Assembly: GCF_039544265.1 (NCBI RefSeq)
Contig: NZ_BAABLI010000009.1
Location: forward strand, 1 to 64,000
Length of the DNA stretch: 64,000 nucleotides
From: Corallincola platygyrae
GTDB lineage: Bacteria; Pseudomonadota; Gammaproteobacteria; Enterobacterales; Neiellaceae
Reading direction: 5' to 3'
Each line of letters opens with the position of its first letter. The first letter of the stretch is position 1. The position numbers and the translations under genes are program-made. The notes under the pieces are model-generated. The model had not been told where the DNA came from and did no database searches. It saw only the letters and a list, made by a program, of their open reading frames with translations. Shown in pieces: positions 26,406-35,743 of the stretch.

Positions 26406-27302
26406 TCAACCGATACTCAGCGCATCTTTGGCTATCTCAGAGAGCGCTTCGATACTCGACATCCGGGTAAAATTGGGCCTGAAAATAAAGGCAATTCGGC
26501 GATGAGGTCCCGGCTCACTCAGGTGCACCGCTGAAAGCGCTGGGTTTTGCGATATCAACTGTTCCAGCGCCATGGCGGGGATCAGTGTTGTCCCCAGGTT
26601 GCCCATCACCATCTGGATTAGGGTATTCAGGCTGGTGGCACCAAAGCCGTGATTAGCGGTTTGTTCTGTCAGTTTGCAGGCATCCAGAATATGGTCCTTC
26701 AGACAGTGGCCATCTTTAAGCAGCATCAGGTTGCTGTGATTCAGTTCGTCAGTAGTAATTTCCGCCTGTTGGGTATGTTTTTCACCTTTTAACGCGACCC
26801 AATAAAAGTCCTCCTGCCAGAATTCCAGACTCAACAAGCCTTCACACGGGTAGGGCAGTGCCAGTACCGCGGTATCTATTTCTCCTCGCTGCACCATATC
26901 CACAAGTACATGCGACTGCTCCTCAACGATATTCAATTGCGCATCGGGATAAGCCTGCTTAAGTGCGGGTAGAAGTTTGGGCAGCAGGTAGGGCGCGATG
27001 GTGGGGATCACCCCCACGGAGATGGGAAAACTCAGCGGGTGTTTCTGGCTATCAGCTAAATGCTGCAGGTCGTCCACCTGCAATATGATTTTTCGCGCTC
27101 TATCCAGCACCGCTTGCCCAAGCGGCGTTACCAGTACTTTCTTGTTATCACGTTCGAAGATCTGGATCCCCAACTGCTTTTCCAACTCATTCAGGCCCGT
27201 ACTGAGGGTGGACTGGCTGACGTGGCAAAGCTCTGCGGCTTTTTTAAAGTGCAGAGTTTTTTCGGCGGCCAAAGCATAGGAAAGCTGTCGTATTGAGATC
27301 AT
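26406..27302 (-). CDS. oxyR: Hydrogen-peroxide sensing regulator OxyR
   Basis: 298 residues, LysR family. N-terminal winged helix (HFKKAAELCHVSQSTLSTGLNELEKQLG) and a C-terminal effector domain. The redox cysteine pair is present in GHCLKDHILDAC: the two cysteines are nine residues apart, the spacing of Cys199 and Cys208 in E. coli OxyR. Peroxide should oxidise them to a disulfide and switch the regulator on. It is divergent from ahpC, its classic target; the AT-rich gap 27330-27380 probably holds the binding site. Confidence 0.93.
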   Translation of the reverse strand: MISIRQLSYALAAEKTLHFKKAAELCHVSQSTLSTGLNELEKQLGIQIFERDNKKVLVTPLGQAVLDRARKIILQVDDLQHLADSQKHPLSFPISVGVIPTIAPYLLPKLLPALKQAYPDAQLNIVEEQSHVLVDMVQRGEIDTAVLALPYPCEGLLSLEFWQEDFYWVALKGEKHTQQAEITTDELNHSNLMLLKDGHCLKDHILDACKLTEQTANHGFGATSLNTLIQMVMGNLGTTLIPAMALEQLISQNPALSAVHLSEPGPHRRIAFIFRPNFTRMSSIEALSEIAKDALSIG

Positions 27303-27516
27303 GGTGACTCCGAGCGTGAAGATGCATGTTCAACGTTATACTACGATTTATATTCAAAAATATAGAACATTAAATTCAATACGTTCAAATTTACCAAATC
27401 ATCGCGTCGGCCTAAAGTGTCTCCCGTAGCCAAACGACATTGCGTCTGAAAAGAATGTGTCTGAACAGACTGCAGCAAACAGAAACGCATTTAGCATTTT
27501 TTACAAGGAGGCCGAC

Positions 27517-28080
27517 ATGGCACTTATCAACACTAAGATCAAACCTTTCAACACGACTGCATTTAAAGACGGTGAGTTTGTAGAAGTGTCTGATCAGGAC
27601 CTGCAAGGCAAGTGGGCTGTTTTCTTCTTCTACCCAGCTGACTTTACCTTTGTATGTCCTACTGAGCTGGGCGATCTGGCTGATCACTACGAAGAGCTGC
27701 AAAGTCGCGGTGTAGAGGTGTACTCAGTATCGACTGACACCCACTTCACTCACAAAGCATGGCACGACTCTTCTGACACTATCGGCAAGATCAAGTACCA
27801 CATGCTTGGTGACCCAACTGGCGAAATCACCCGCAACTTTGAAGTGATGCGTGAAGGTCAGGGCCTGGCAGACCGCGGTACTTTCATCGTTGACCCAGAA
27901 GGCGTCATCCAGGCGATGGAGATCACTGCAGAAGGCATCGGTCGTGATGCTGAAGACCTGCTTCGCAAAGTTAAAGCTGCACAGTATGTCGCTTCTCACC
28001 CAGGTGAAGTATGCCCAGCAGCTTGGAAAGAAGGTGAAGAGACGCTGGCACCTTCACTGGACCTGGTAGGCAAGATCTAA
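27517..28080 (+). CDS. ahpC: Alkyl hydroperoxide reductase subunit C (peroxiredoxin)
   Basis: 187 residues from the ATG at 27517, which has a strong AAGGAGG ribosome site; the open frame begins 20 codons earlier. 2-Cys peroxiredoxin: peroxidatic Cys in FTFVCPTELGDLADHY (about 47) and resolving Cys in GEVCPAAWKEG (about 166). Reduces peroxides to water or alcohols and is recycled by AhpF. Divergent from oxyR. Confidence 0.96.
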   Translation: MALINTKIKPFNTTAFKDGEFVEVSDQDLQGKWAVFFFYPADFTFVCPTELGDLADHYEELQSRGVEVYSVSTDTHFTHKAWHDSSDTIGKIKYHMLGDPTGEITRNFEVMREGQGLADRGTFIVDPEGVIQAMEITAEGIGRDAEDLLRKVKAAQYVASHPGEVCPAAWKEGEETLAPSLDLVGKI

Positions 28081-28132
28081 TTCGGCGTCCACCGAAAAGG
28101 CCAGCTACCCAGCAGGGTAGTTGGTGTATTGG

Positions 28133-28176
28133 GCCCGCCTCCACACGCATTAACTTGGCGCACGGTGGCGGGCTTT
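28133..28176 (+). terminator. Hairpin between ahpC and ahpF
   Basis: GCCCGCCTCC (28133-28142) pairs with GGTGGCGGGC (28164-28173) with one mismatch, followed by TTTC. A second smaller hairpin lies just before it (CAGCTACCC/GGGTAGTTG). It may be a partial terminator lowering ahpF relative to ahpC. The T-tract is weak. Confidence 0.45.
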
Positions 28177-28310
28177 CATCGAAGTACTTGGCCGATAACC
28201 CCAAAATCAGGCCCATAGCCCGACAGCCGGTGGCAAAAACTTCTGTTGCTGCATCAACCAGAGAAGCGTTTGCCACACGTTGTCAGTGAATCAGTTTTAA
28301 GGAGTTCATT

Positions 28311-29915
28311 ATGTTGACACCAGAATTATTGCAAGCCCTGAAAGGTTATGCCGCGAACATGCAGAAGCGTGTCACTTTCGTTCTGCAAAATGGCGAACAC
28401 AGTAAACGCGCTGAACTGGCCGAATTCCTCGAGAAGTTTGCCAGCGTAGGCGACAAACTGGCGTTTGAACAACGCGATGAAACTGGCCTGCGCAGCCCAA
28501 TCAGCTTCTATCTGGAAGTTGACGGTGAGCACAGCGGCATCATCTTCTCCGGTATTCCGGGTGGGCATGAATTCAACTCTTTGGTGTTGGCGATACTGCA
28601 GGCATCGGGCACACCACTGAAAATGGACGAGTCCCTTCAACAGATGGTGGCCGGGATCAACGAAGAGCTGAAGTTTGAAGTGTTTATCAGCCTGAGCTGT
28701 CACAACTGCCCGGACGTAGTTCAGGCGCTGAACCAGTTCGCGTTACTAAATCCCAATATCAGCAGCGAGATGATCGACGGCGGTTTGTACCCAGACCTGA
28801 TCAAGCAGCGCGATATTCAAGGGGTGCCCAGTGTCTACCTGAACGGTGAACTGTTCGCTAACGGTAAAGTTACGGCTGCTGAGCTGATCGACAAGCTGAT
28901 TACCCGCGACCCGGCGATCACCCAGGCCTCTGCCAGTGAAAGCCTGCCGCTGCAGGACGTGACTGTGATTGGCGGTGGTCCTGCGGGTGTCAGTGCGGCT
29001 ATCTACAGTGCACGTAAGGGCCTTAAAGTGACCCTGATTGCCGACCGTATCGGTGGCCAGGTGAAAGACACCATGGATATCGAAAACCTGATCTCGGTGA
29101 AGAAAACCACGGGCCCAGAGTTGTCCGGTGCACTACAGGCACATATGAATGAGTATGACGTGACCTTAAAAGAGCACCTGAAAGTGGCCAATGTCGAAAA
29201 GGGTGATATCAAACGTGTGACGCTCTCTTCCGGCGAGGTGATCTCTACCAAAACGCTGATTATTGCGACCGGGGCCAAGTGGCGAGAACTGGGAGTGCCG
29301 GGTGAGAAAGAGAACATAGGGAACGGTGTGGCTTACTGCCCACACTGCGATGGCCCCTTCTTTAAGGGCAAAGATGTTGCCGTGATTGGTGGTGGAAACT
29401 CAGGCATCGAAGCGGCGCTGGACCTGGCCGGTATTGTAAAGTCAGTGACGGTGTTTGAGTTCCTGCCCGAGCTGAAAGCGGACAAGGTACTGGTGGAAAA
29501 GGCCGAAGCCAAAGCCAACATCAAGATCCTGAAAAATGTGGCGACACAGGAGATCACCGCCGCCGGTGGCAAGGTGAACGGTATTCAATATCAGGACCGC
29601 GAAACCGAGCAGGTAACTACTCAGACTCTGGATGGTGTGTTTGTACAGATTGGTTTGGTGCCTAATAGCGAGTTTTTGGGTGACCTGGTTGATAAGACCC
29701 GCTTTGGCGAGATCGTTATTAACGAGAAGTGCCAGACCTCAGAGCAGGGTATTTATGCCGCCGGTGACGTATCAACCGTGCCTTACAAGCAGATCGTTAT
29801 CGCCATGGGCGAAGGCTCTAAAGCCTCACTGTCAGCCTTTGAATACCTGCTGACCCAAAGTGACCGCCTGGACGATTTGTATGAAGCGGAACAGCAGCAG
29901 GTGAAAGCCGCCTAA
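28311..29915 (+). CDS. ahpF: Alkyl hydroperoxide reductase subunit F
   Basis: 534 residues. Flavoprotein disulfide reductase that passes electrons from NADH to AhpC. The N-terminal double-thioredoxin domain carries CHNC (about 129-132). The FAD domain starts at VIGGGPAGVSAA, the second redox centre is YCPHCDGP, and the NAD domain follows as VIGGGNSGIEAALDLAG. C-terminal GIYAAGDVSTVPYKQIVIAMGEG binds FAD. AAGGAG precedes the ATG. Separated from ahpC by 230 bases with hairpins. Confidence 0.96.
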   Translation: MLTPELLQALKGYAANMQKRVTFVLQNGEHSKRAELAEFLEKFASVGDKLAFEQRDETGLRSPISFYLEVDGEHSGIIFSGIPGGHEFNSLVLAILQASGTPLKMDESLQQMVAGINEELKFEVFISLSCHNCPDVVQALNQFALLNPNISSEMIDGGLYPDLIKQRDIQGVPSVYLNGELFANGKVTAAELIDKLITRDPAITQASASESLPLQDVTVIGGGPAGVSAAIYSARKGLKVTLIADRIGGQVKDTMDIENLISVKKTTGPELSGALQAHMNEYDVTLKEHLKVANVEKGDIKRVTLSSGEVISTKTLIIATGAKWRELGVPGEKENIGNGVAYCPHCDGPFFKGKDVAVIGGGNSGIEAALDLAGIVKSVTVFEFLPELKADKVLVEKAEAKANIKILKNVATQEITAAGGKVNGIQYQDRETEQVTTQTLDGVFVQIGLVPNSEFLGDLVDKTRFGEIVINEKCQTSEQGIYAAGDVSTVPYKQIVIAMGEGSKASLSAFEYLLTQSDRLDDLYEAEQQQVKAA

Positions 29916-29937
29916 GGGCTATGTTCAGCTAGGAATC

Positions 29938-29967
29938 AAAAAAGCCGCTCAAGGAGCGGCTTTTTAT
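29938..29967 (+). terminator. Intrinsic terminator after ahpF
   Basis: Stem GCCGCTC (29944-29950) / GAGCGGC (29954-29960) with an AAG loop and a TTTTTATT tract. A-rich on the other side, so it may also end yicC from the opposite strand. Confidence 0.88.
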
Positions 29968-29987
29968 TGTTCGACGTATTGAGTCGA

Positions 29988-30857
29988 TTACTCAATATTC
30001 TGGATCTGCTCGCGCATCTGCTCAATCAGAACCTTCAGCTCAACCGCGGATTGCGTGACTTCCTGATTGATAGACTTAGACGCCAGGGTGTTCGACTCAC
30101 GGTTGAACTCCTGCATCATAAAGTCCAAACGGCGGCCGATGGCGCCACCTTTTTTCAGGATCTTACGGGTTTCTGCAACGTGGGCTTCGAGACGGTCCAG
30201 CTCTTCCGCCACGTCCAAACGTTGTGCCAGCAGGATCATCTCCTGCTCAAGGCGGCCGGGGTCCAGCTCAGACTTAGCTTCTTCCAGCTTGGTGGTCAGA
30301 CGTTCGCGCTGCCACTCCATCACGATTGGCATCTGCTCACGCACTTTTGCTACCTCGACCTGTACTCCTTCAAGGCGCTGGCTGATCATCGCTTCCAGGC
30401 TTTCACCTTCACTGGCGCGCGCGGCGATAAACTGGTTCAGGGTTTCATCAAACGCAGTCAGTAGCTCTTTTGATATTGCATCAATATCCGCTTCTTCTGA
30501 CGCCATCACTCCCGGCCAGCGTAGGATATCAACCGGATTAAGGTGCATAGAGCCTGATGTTTGGTCCGACACCCATTGGGCGCAGCGCACCAGCTCTTTG
30601 GCCAGATCTTCATTGATATGCAGGTTGGCCTGCTTATCGGCATTGGCTTCAAAACGCAGGTTACATTCCAGCTTGCCGCGGTTCAGGCGCTTGCGGAAAC
30701 GCTCTCTGAGCACTGGCTCAAGGCCACGGAACTGCTCTGGCAGACGCAGGTAGCTCTCCAGGTAGCGTTGGTTAACAGAGCGAACTTCCCAAACGGCTGT
30801 GCCCCAATCCCCTTTCAGGGTGTGGCGGGCATAGGCGGTCATGCTGTGAATTGTCAT
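29988..30857 (-). CDS. yicC: YicC family endoribonuclease
   Basis: 289 residues. Starts MTIHSMTAYAR with the family's YicC-N domain (RSVNQRYLE) and ends in the DUF1808-type C-terminal domain (GRRLDFMMQEFNRESNTLASK). YicC proteins are reported as stress-linked endoribonucleases that influence small-RNA turnover. The coiled charged middle is normal. The usual neighbour rph is a few kb away here. Confidence 0.93.
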   Translation of the reverse strand: MTIHSMTAYARHTLKGDWGTAVWEVRSVNQRYLESYLRLPEQFRGLEPVLRERFRKRLNRGKLECNLRFEANADKQANLHINEDLAKELVRCAQWVSDQTSGSMHLNPVDILRWPGVMASEEADIDAISKELLTAFDETLNQFIAARASEGESLEAMISQRLEGVQVEVAKVREQMPIVMEWQRERLTTKLEEAKSELDPGRLEQEMILLAQRLDVAEELDRLEAHVAETRKILKKGGAIGRRLDFMMQEFNRESNTLASKSINQEVTQSAVELKVLIEQMREQIQNIE

Positions 30858-30956
30858 GGGTGACCTTACGGCTTGAATTTATAGTGATTGGCGGATTATA
30901 GGGGAGCACGGACGATCCTTAAACGCCTGATCGCCCTCTGGGATCAAAACTTGGTG

Positions 30957-31514
30957 TTACCAGGCCAGTTTTTCCCGCTGGAGTGTGATCTTTCCATCGT
31001 CGGTTTGCCGGGTAAGGATAAAGAGATCGCCAAAGGCATCGTGGTCCAGCGTTGCCAGCTCAGGCCCGCCCAATGCCTTGATAATCATAGGTACCGTATT
31101 GCTATGACCGACGACTAGCACGCTACCGCCTTCCGCGTTGCTCAGCGTGTTTAATACCGCGGTGGCTGTTGCATCGATATGTGCGGAAAGTGGTTTGTTC
31201 GCTGCAATGATTTCGATGGTCAATTGATGGACGTTTGCTGTGGGTGTGGCTGTTTGTTGGGTGCGGTCTAATTGGCTGGTGTATATGGCCTGAATCGGCA
31301 CCTGTTTCAGTCGAGCGGCCAGAGCTTGTGCCATATTCTGGCCTCGCTCGTTCAGGCTGGGATTTTTGGATTTGTCTTTTGTCCCCAACTGTTCAACTAC
31401 CTCGCCGTGGCGGATTAGATAGATGGTGTCGGTAGCTGCCAATGTGCTACTACAGAGGCTAAGAAAAACACAGGACAGAATGCAGTTGAGGGTGTTTCTG
31501 AACGTTCTGGTCAT
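30957..31514 (-). CDS. Exported histidine phosphatase
   Basis: 185 residues. A signal peptide (residues 1-27, ending STLAA) is followed by the phosphoglycerate-mutase-like fold: catalytic RHG in IYLIRHGEVV, the Arg of TSQLDRTQQTA and the second His in LVVGHSNTVP. Should act as a periplasmic phosphomonoesterase; the substrate is unknown. 50 bases separate it from the DUF3301 gene. Confidence 0.8.
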   Translation of the reverse strand: MTRTFRNTLNCILSCVFLSLCSSTLAATDTIYLIRHGEVVEQLGTKDKSKNPSLNERGQNMAQALAARLKQVPIQAIYTSQLDRTQQTATPTANVHQLTIEIIAANKPLSAHIDATATAVLNTLSNAEGGSVLVVGHSNTVPMIIKALGGPELATLDHDAFGDLFILTRQTDDGKITLQREKLAW

Positions 31515-31564
31515 ACCGTTTGTTTTTCTCCCTGTACGCTTTTTCCAGATATTAGCGGTGTTGG

Positions 31565-31882
31565 CTAAATCCTATGCGGTGCCAGCTCAATATGCTGCAG
31601 CTTGTTGCCTAACATCTCCACCCGGCCGATATATCTGTCTTCCCCCATGGAAGAGAATTCGAACTGAAAGATGCGCAGGAAATGCAGCTTGCCATCTTTA
31701 CCACGGCGAATACGCAACTTCTGTTGATAGGCGGTGTAATCCAGCAGTTGCACGTTCATCTGCTCACAATGGGCGCGCGCAGCTTTGAGTGCCAGTTCCT
31801 TCACGGCACGTGAACGCCACCAGTAACCAGCAAATAGCATCAGAAGAATAAGCCAGAAAAAGCTGCTGAGATCGATATACAT
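31565..31882 (-). CDS. DUF3301 membrane protein
   Basis: 105 residues. One N-terminal transmembrane helix (about 8-22), then a basic soluble domain containing ALKAARAHCEQMNVQLLD and FLRIFQFEFSSMGEDRYIGRVEMLG, the pattern of DUF3301. Function not known. It lies between the NAD(P)-binding protein and the phosphatase on the same strand. Confidence 0.78.
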   Translation of the reverse strand: MYIDLSSFFWLILLMLFAGYWWRSRAVKELALKAARAHCEQMNVQLLDYTAYQQKLRIRRGKDGKLHFLRIFQFEFSSMGEDRYIGRVEMLGNKLQHIELAPHRI

Positions 31883-31913
31883 AAGCTCTGGAGCGCTGTC
31901 GCCTCGGTTGGAG

Positions 31914-32747
31914 TTAATCGGATGAATGAGATATCAAGGCTGGATAGCCAAGTTTATAAGTGGGGTATTCAAACCTAAAACCCAAGGCTTTGATGCGTTT
32001 GTTACTGCAACGTTTGTTTTGCCGACTGTCTGCCGGGCCTGATACCAGCTGAGGCCGTGGTGAATGCTGAAGCTCGGCGAGAAATGACATCACCTCATGC
32101 TGTGGCGCGGGATCATCATCGCTGCCCAGATAAATCTGCTGTAACGACGTGCCTGATAGGTGCTGGTCTATGAGGAAAGCCAGTAGCCGCGCACAATCAT
32201 CCCGGTGAATGCGATTGGTATAACTCGGTGGCGTGCTCTGCACTTCCGTCAATTGCTGTGCTTTTTGCAGCAACCTTCCGCGACCTGGGCCATAAATTCC
32301 CGAGAAGCGAACGACTGTGCCGCTTTGCTGTTGGGCGAACTGCTCGCCTTCAAGCAGCACCTTGCCACTAAAACGTTTTGGTTCAGTGGCGGAGGATTCA
32401 TCTACCCATTCACCGTCTTGTTGACCATAGACGCTGGTGGAAGAGACATAAAAAAGTTTGGGCTGCGTTTTTAAATGCTGCCAAAGCCGCTTCAGGCCGT
32501 CGACAAATACACGACGATAACCCGCTTCATCATGTTGGTCTGGGGTGGGTAGGTACACTAGGTAATCAAACTGCCCCGTAAGCTGAGCAACAGAATTATC
32601 CTGGCTCAGGTCTATGGCTTGGTATGCAAAGGTCGGCTCTTTAGGAAGTGAGCGCCGAAGCCCGGTTACCTGATGGCCTGCTTGGGTTAGCAGAACGCCA
32701 AGTTGCGTGCCTACGTCGCCGCAGCCTGCAATCAGCACCTTAACCAT
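31914..32747 (-). CDS. NAD(P)-binding epimerase-like protein (YeeZ type)
   Basis: 277 residues from the ATG at 32747, which overlaps the end of the upstream glycosyltransferase gene by 8 bases. The open frame begins 28 codons earlier, inside that gene. Rossmann motif IAGCGDVGTQLG, then YVSSTSVYG, where the usual YxxxK of SDR epimerases is not obvious. Extended SDR of the YeeZ kind; substrate unknown. No separate ribosome site, so translation is probably coupled. Confidence 0.78.
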   Translation of the reverse strand: MVKVLIAGCGDVGTQLGVLLTQAGHQVTGLRRSLPKEPTFAYQAIDLSQDNSVAQLTGQFDYLVYLPTPDQHDEAGYRRVFVDGLKRLWQHLKTQPKLFYVSSTSVYGQQDGEWVDESSATEPKRFSGKVLLEGEQFAQQQSGTVVRFSGIYGPGRGRLLQKAQQLTEVQSTPPSYTNRIHRDDCARLLAFLIDQHLSGTSLQQIYLGSDDDPAPQHEVMSFLAELQHSPRPQLVSGPADSRQNKRCSNKRIKALGFRFEYPTYKLGYPALISHSSD

Positions 32748-33840
32748 GAGGGAGGTTGCTCCCTGAGGATTTGTCAGCAGGCAGAATATTCTGTTCGTGT
32801 AACACGCGGTCGACCATGGCTTTGACTTCATCCACGGTGATCTGAGCCATCAGTTCAGCCCCTTTGACGCGGGTGGCCCAAGGCAGCTGTTGCCATGGCT
32901 TGCCGTGCTGCTCCTGGCATAATCGATCGTAGTGGTTGATCACATAATCAGGCCAGAGGTATGGACCGGTGCGGCGAGGATTAGAGTGGCAATATAAGCC
33001 TATAACCGGCGTGCCCTGGGTGACTGCCATGTGAGCGGGGCCGGTATCAGGGGCTAGTACCAGATGAGCCTGCCCGAGCAGCGCCAGAAGCTGCTTGAGG
33101 TTGGTCTGGCCCACATAGTTGGTGATATCGCCCTGGGTGGCCTGTTCAATCTGTTGCGCTAAGTTATTTTCTAGCGGTGTTGGGCCGCCGCACAGGATCA
33201 CCTGCATGCCACGGTTAACTGCATGGTCCGCGATACTGGCATATCCCTCGATGGTCCAGTTGCGTTCCGCCTTGCTGGCTGCCGGCACAATAACCAAAGT
33301 AGGTTTGCCTGAATCAAAGAGGGGGGCAATGGCGGACTTGTCCTTTTCGTTTACAGGGATCTGCCACAACGGGTGTGGTGGCGCAGGTACGCCAATCGCT
33401 TCGCCAAACGCCTGGAAGCTCTCCAGCACGTGGGCATGTTGCTGTTCTTTGATGCGGCGGTTGGTAAACAGCCACTGACCTTCGCCGGCGCGGGCGCGGT
33501 CGAAACCATATTTTTTGTCGGCGCGAATAAACAGGCTCAATATGCTGGCGCGAAAAGCGATCTGCATATGCAATAGCACATCAAAGCGGCGTTTTCCCAG
33601 CTGCTGACGAACAGTCTTTATTCCATCCCAGCCCTGTTTTTTGTCATAAACGATGATCTCAACATCGGGCAGGCCTTCAAGTAGTGCCGCTTCAACTTTG
33701 CCCAGGATCCAGGTGATAGCAATGCCAGGATAGTGGCGCTGGATCTCCTGTACCGTGGCGACGGCATGGCATACATCGCCAATCGCGGAGAGGCGCAGTA
33801 AGCAGATTGAACGTGGGGCCGAAGGCGGTAACGAGGACAT
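32740..33840 (-). CDS. Glycosyltransferase family 9 (heptosyltransferase-like)
   Basis: 366 residues from the ATG at 33840, preceded by GGAA; a TTG three codons up is less likely. GT9 fold: N-terminal ICLLRLSAIGDVCHAVATVQEIQ and C-terminal LVLAPDTGPAHMAVTQGTPVIGLYC, with the conserved Asp and His. Such enzymes add heptose (or similar) to the LPS inner core. It lies 22 kb from the waaF/hldD cluster, so it may be a WaaC-like or accessory transferase; the acceptor is not shown. Confidence 0.85.
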   Translation of the reverse strand: MSSLPPSAPRSICLLRLSAIGDVCHAVATVQEIQRHYPGIAITWILGKVEAALLEGLPDVEIIVYDKKQGWDGIKTVRQQLGKRRFDVLLHMQIAFRASILSLFIRADKKYGFDRARAGEGQWLFTNRRIKEQQHAHVLESFQAFGEAIGVPAPPHPLWQIPVNEKDKSAIAPLFDSGKPTLVIVPAASKAERNWTIEGYASIADHAVNRGMQVILCGGPTPLENNLAQQIEQATQGDITNYVGQTNLKQLLALLGQAHLVLAPDTGPAHMAVTQGTPVIGLYCHSNPRRTGPYLWPDYVINHYDRLCQEQHGKPWQQLPWATRVKGAELMAQITVDEVKAMVDRVLHEQNILPADKSSGSNLPHG

Positions 33841-33936
33841 GATTTCCAATGGCGATGAACTGATTGCTGGTTATTATGCGTTTGCCTGACGGTTAGCGCA
33901 AAATCCTTGGAATTTCTGAGCAGGGCGTCGTAATGG

Positions 33937-34932
33937 TTAGTGGCTTACAACCCTTATCGGTGTGCCGTTTTTGGCGGCAAGAATATTTTCTTCCACCTGA
34001 TCGACCAGCAGTTGCCGTGACTGCTGGCTGCCCCAGGCCAGATGAGGGGTAATAATCAGGTTCGGCAGGGAGACTTCCAAAAGCGGATTGCTGTTTACGG
34101 GCGGCTCTTTGCTGAGCACGTCGGTGGCAGCGCCGCCGAGTTTTTCGCTCAGCAGGGCATCCAGCAGCGCGTGTTCGTTTACGATGCCGCCGCGCGCCGT
34201 GTTTATCAGCAACGCATCTGGTTTCATTAAAGACAGGGCATTGGCATCAATCAGATCGCGGGTTTCCGCGGTCAAAGGGCAGTGTAGGGTAACTACATCA
34301 GCGTGTTTGAGCACACGTTTAAATGCTACGCGTCCGGGCCGGATAGTTTCTGCATCGGCCCGTTCTGCGACCAAGACCACCATGCCAAGCGCTTCGGCCA
34401 GATGTGCGACAGCTTTGCCGAGCGCACCGTAACCCACAATACCAATGTATTTGCCAGCCAGTTGCATGGGAGGGTGGTTGAGCATGGCGAAATGTGGTGC
34501 CTTCTGCCATTTTCGGTCACTGAGCAACTCACGGTTGGCGGGTAGCTGGTTTGCCAGTGACAGCATGAGGGCGAAAGTATGCTGTACAACAGAAGCTGTT
34601 CCGTAATTTCTGCAGTTAACTACGGTAACACCATGCTCTTCGCAGGCGATAAGGTCGATATTATTGACGCCTGTTGCGGCAACACAGATCAGCTTTAAAT
34701 CGGGGGCGGCAGCCAATGCGGCGGCATCAATTTCCACTTTATTGGTGATGATAACGTGGGCTTCGGCGATTCGTTCGTGGAGCTGACTTTGCGTTGTATG
34801 GCCATGAAAGTGCCACTCTGTCAGTGACTTCTTTAGTTTTTCCAGCTTGAGATCACTGGGATGAAGAGAATCAAGATCCAGACAAACGCCTTGCCGCAGA
34901 GAGGGGAGGTGGATTGATTTCGGTTCACTCAC
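33937..34932 (-). CDS. D-2-hydroxyacid dehydrogenase (glycerate dehydrogenase-like)
   Basis: 331 residues, GTG start. NAD site GYGALGKAVAHLAEALGM, and the catalytic Arg (NTARGGIVNEHALLDAL), Glu (SKEPP) and His (ITPHLAWGSQQSRQ) of the family. The PHLAWGS form is typical of hydroxypyruvate/glyoxylate reductases (HprA-like). Exact substrate uncertain. Divergent from rph across an 82-base gap. Confidence 0.88.
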   Translation of the reverse strand: MSEPKSIHLPSLRQGVCLDLDSLHPSDLKLEKLKKSLTEWHFHGHTTQSQLHERIAEAHVIITNKVEIDAAALAAAPDLKLICVAATGVNNIDLIACEEHGVTVVNCRNYGTASVVQHTFALMLSLANQLPANRELLSDRKWQKAPHFAMLNHPPMQLAGKYIGIVGYGALGKAVAHLAEALGMVVLVAERADAETIRPGRVAFKRVLKHADVVTLHCPLTAETRDLIDANALSLMKPDALLINTARGGIVNEHALLDALLSEKLGGAATDVLSKEPPVNSNPLLEVSLPNLIITPHLAWGSQQSRQLLVDQVEENILAAKNGTPIRVVSH

Positions 34933-35014
34933 TGATAACTTCGCCTTTTAACGCTCAACTACACGACTATAATAGTGGCCCCTAAAAGATATGTAGCAAT
35001 TTATCGGAGCCCAT

Positions 35015-35731
35015 ATGCGCCCAAGCGGTAGAACCACAGATCAGGTACGCCCTATTAAAATCACTCGCAACTACACCTGCCATGCCGAAGGGGCAGTGTT
35101 GGTGGAGTTTGGTAACACCAAAGTATTGTGTACTGCCTCTGTCGAAACCTCTGTTCCGCGATTCCTGAAAGGGAAAGGCCAGGGCTGGGTTACCGCTGAG
35201 TACAGCATGTTGCCACGGGCTACCCATAGCCGCAATCAGCGAGAAGCTGCAAAGGGTAAACAAGGCGGTCGAACCTTAGAAATTCAGAGGTTGATCGCAC
35301 GCTCACTGCGCGCTGCCGTGGATTTGGAAGCACTGGGGGAGAACATGATCACACTAGACTGTGATGTGTTGCAGGCCGATGGTGGCACCCGTACAGCATC
35401 TATCACTGGCGCTTGTGTTGCGCTGGTGGACGCGCTGAACTGGATGGTTGAACAGAAAATGCTGCCTGCCAGTCCGTTGAAGCAAATGGTTGCTGCTGTT
35501 TCTGTGGGTATCTACAAAGGTCAGGCAGTATGCGATCTGGAGTACCTGGAAGACTCTGACGCTGAAACCGATATGAACGTGGTGATGACCGATGCAGGCA
35601 AGATGATTGAAGTGCAGGGCACCGCAGAAGGCGAAGCATTCAGCTTTGAAGATCTGGATCAGATGTTGGCTCTGGCTAAAACGGGCATCGAAAGCATTAT
35701 TGCGGCGCAGAACGCGGCATTGGCAGAGTAA
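35015..35731 (+). CDS. rph: RNase PH
   Basis: 238 residues, full length. A phosphate-dependent 3' exoribonuclease that trims tRNA 3' ends. Begins MRPSGRTTDQVRPIKITRNY; contains the KGKGQGWVTAEYSMLPRATHSRNQREAAKG segment with phosphate-binding Arg residues and the CDVLQADGGTRTAS active-site block. 12 bases before pyrE, the classic pair. Unlike E. coli K-12 rph, there is no frameshift. Confidence 0.97.
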   Translation: MRPSGRTTDQVRPIKITRNYTCHAEGAVLVEFGNTKVLCTASVETSVPRFLKGKGQGWVTAEYSMLPRATHSRNQREAAKGKQGGRTLEIQRLIARSLRAAVDLEALGENMITLDCDVLQADGGTRTASITGACVALVDALNWMVEQKMLPASPLKQMVAAVSVGIYKGQAVCDLEYLEDSDAETDMNVVMTDAGKMIEVQGTAEGEAFSFEDLDQMLALAKTGIESIIAAQNAALAE

Positions 35732-35743
35732 GAGGCAAGCGGA

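Noticed and set aside
34042..34545. Several long plus-strand frames opposite the 2-hydroxyacid dehydrogenase gene
   Set aside because: Antisense shadows of a gene with clear motifs; they have no motifs of their own.
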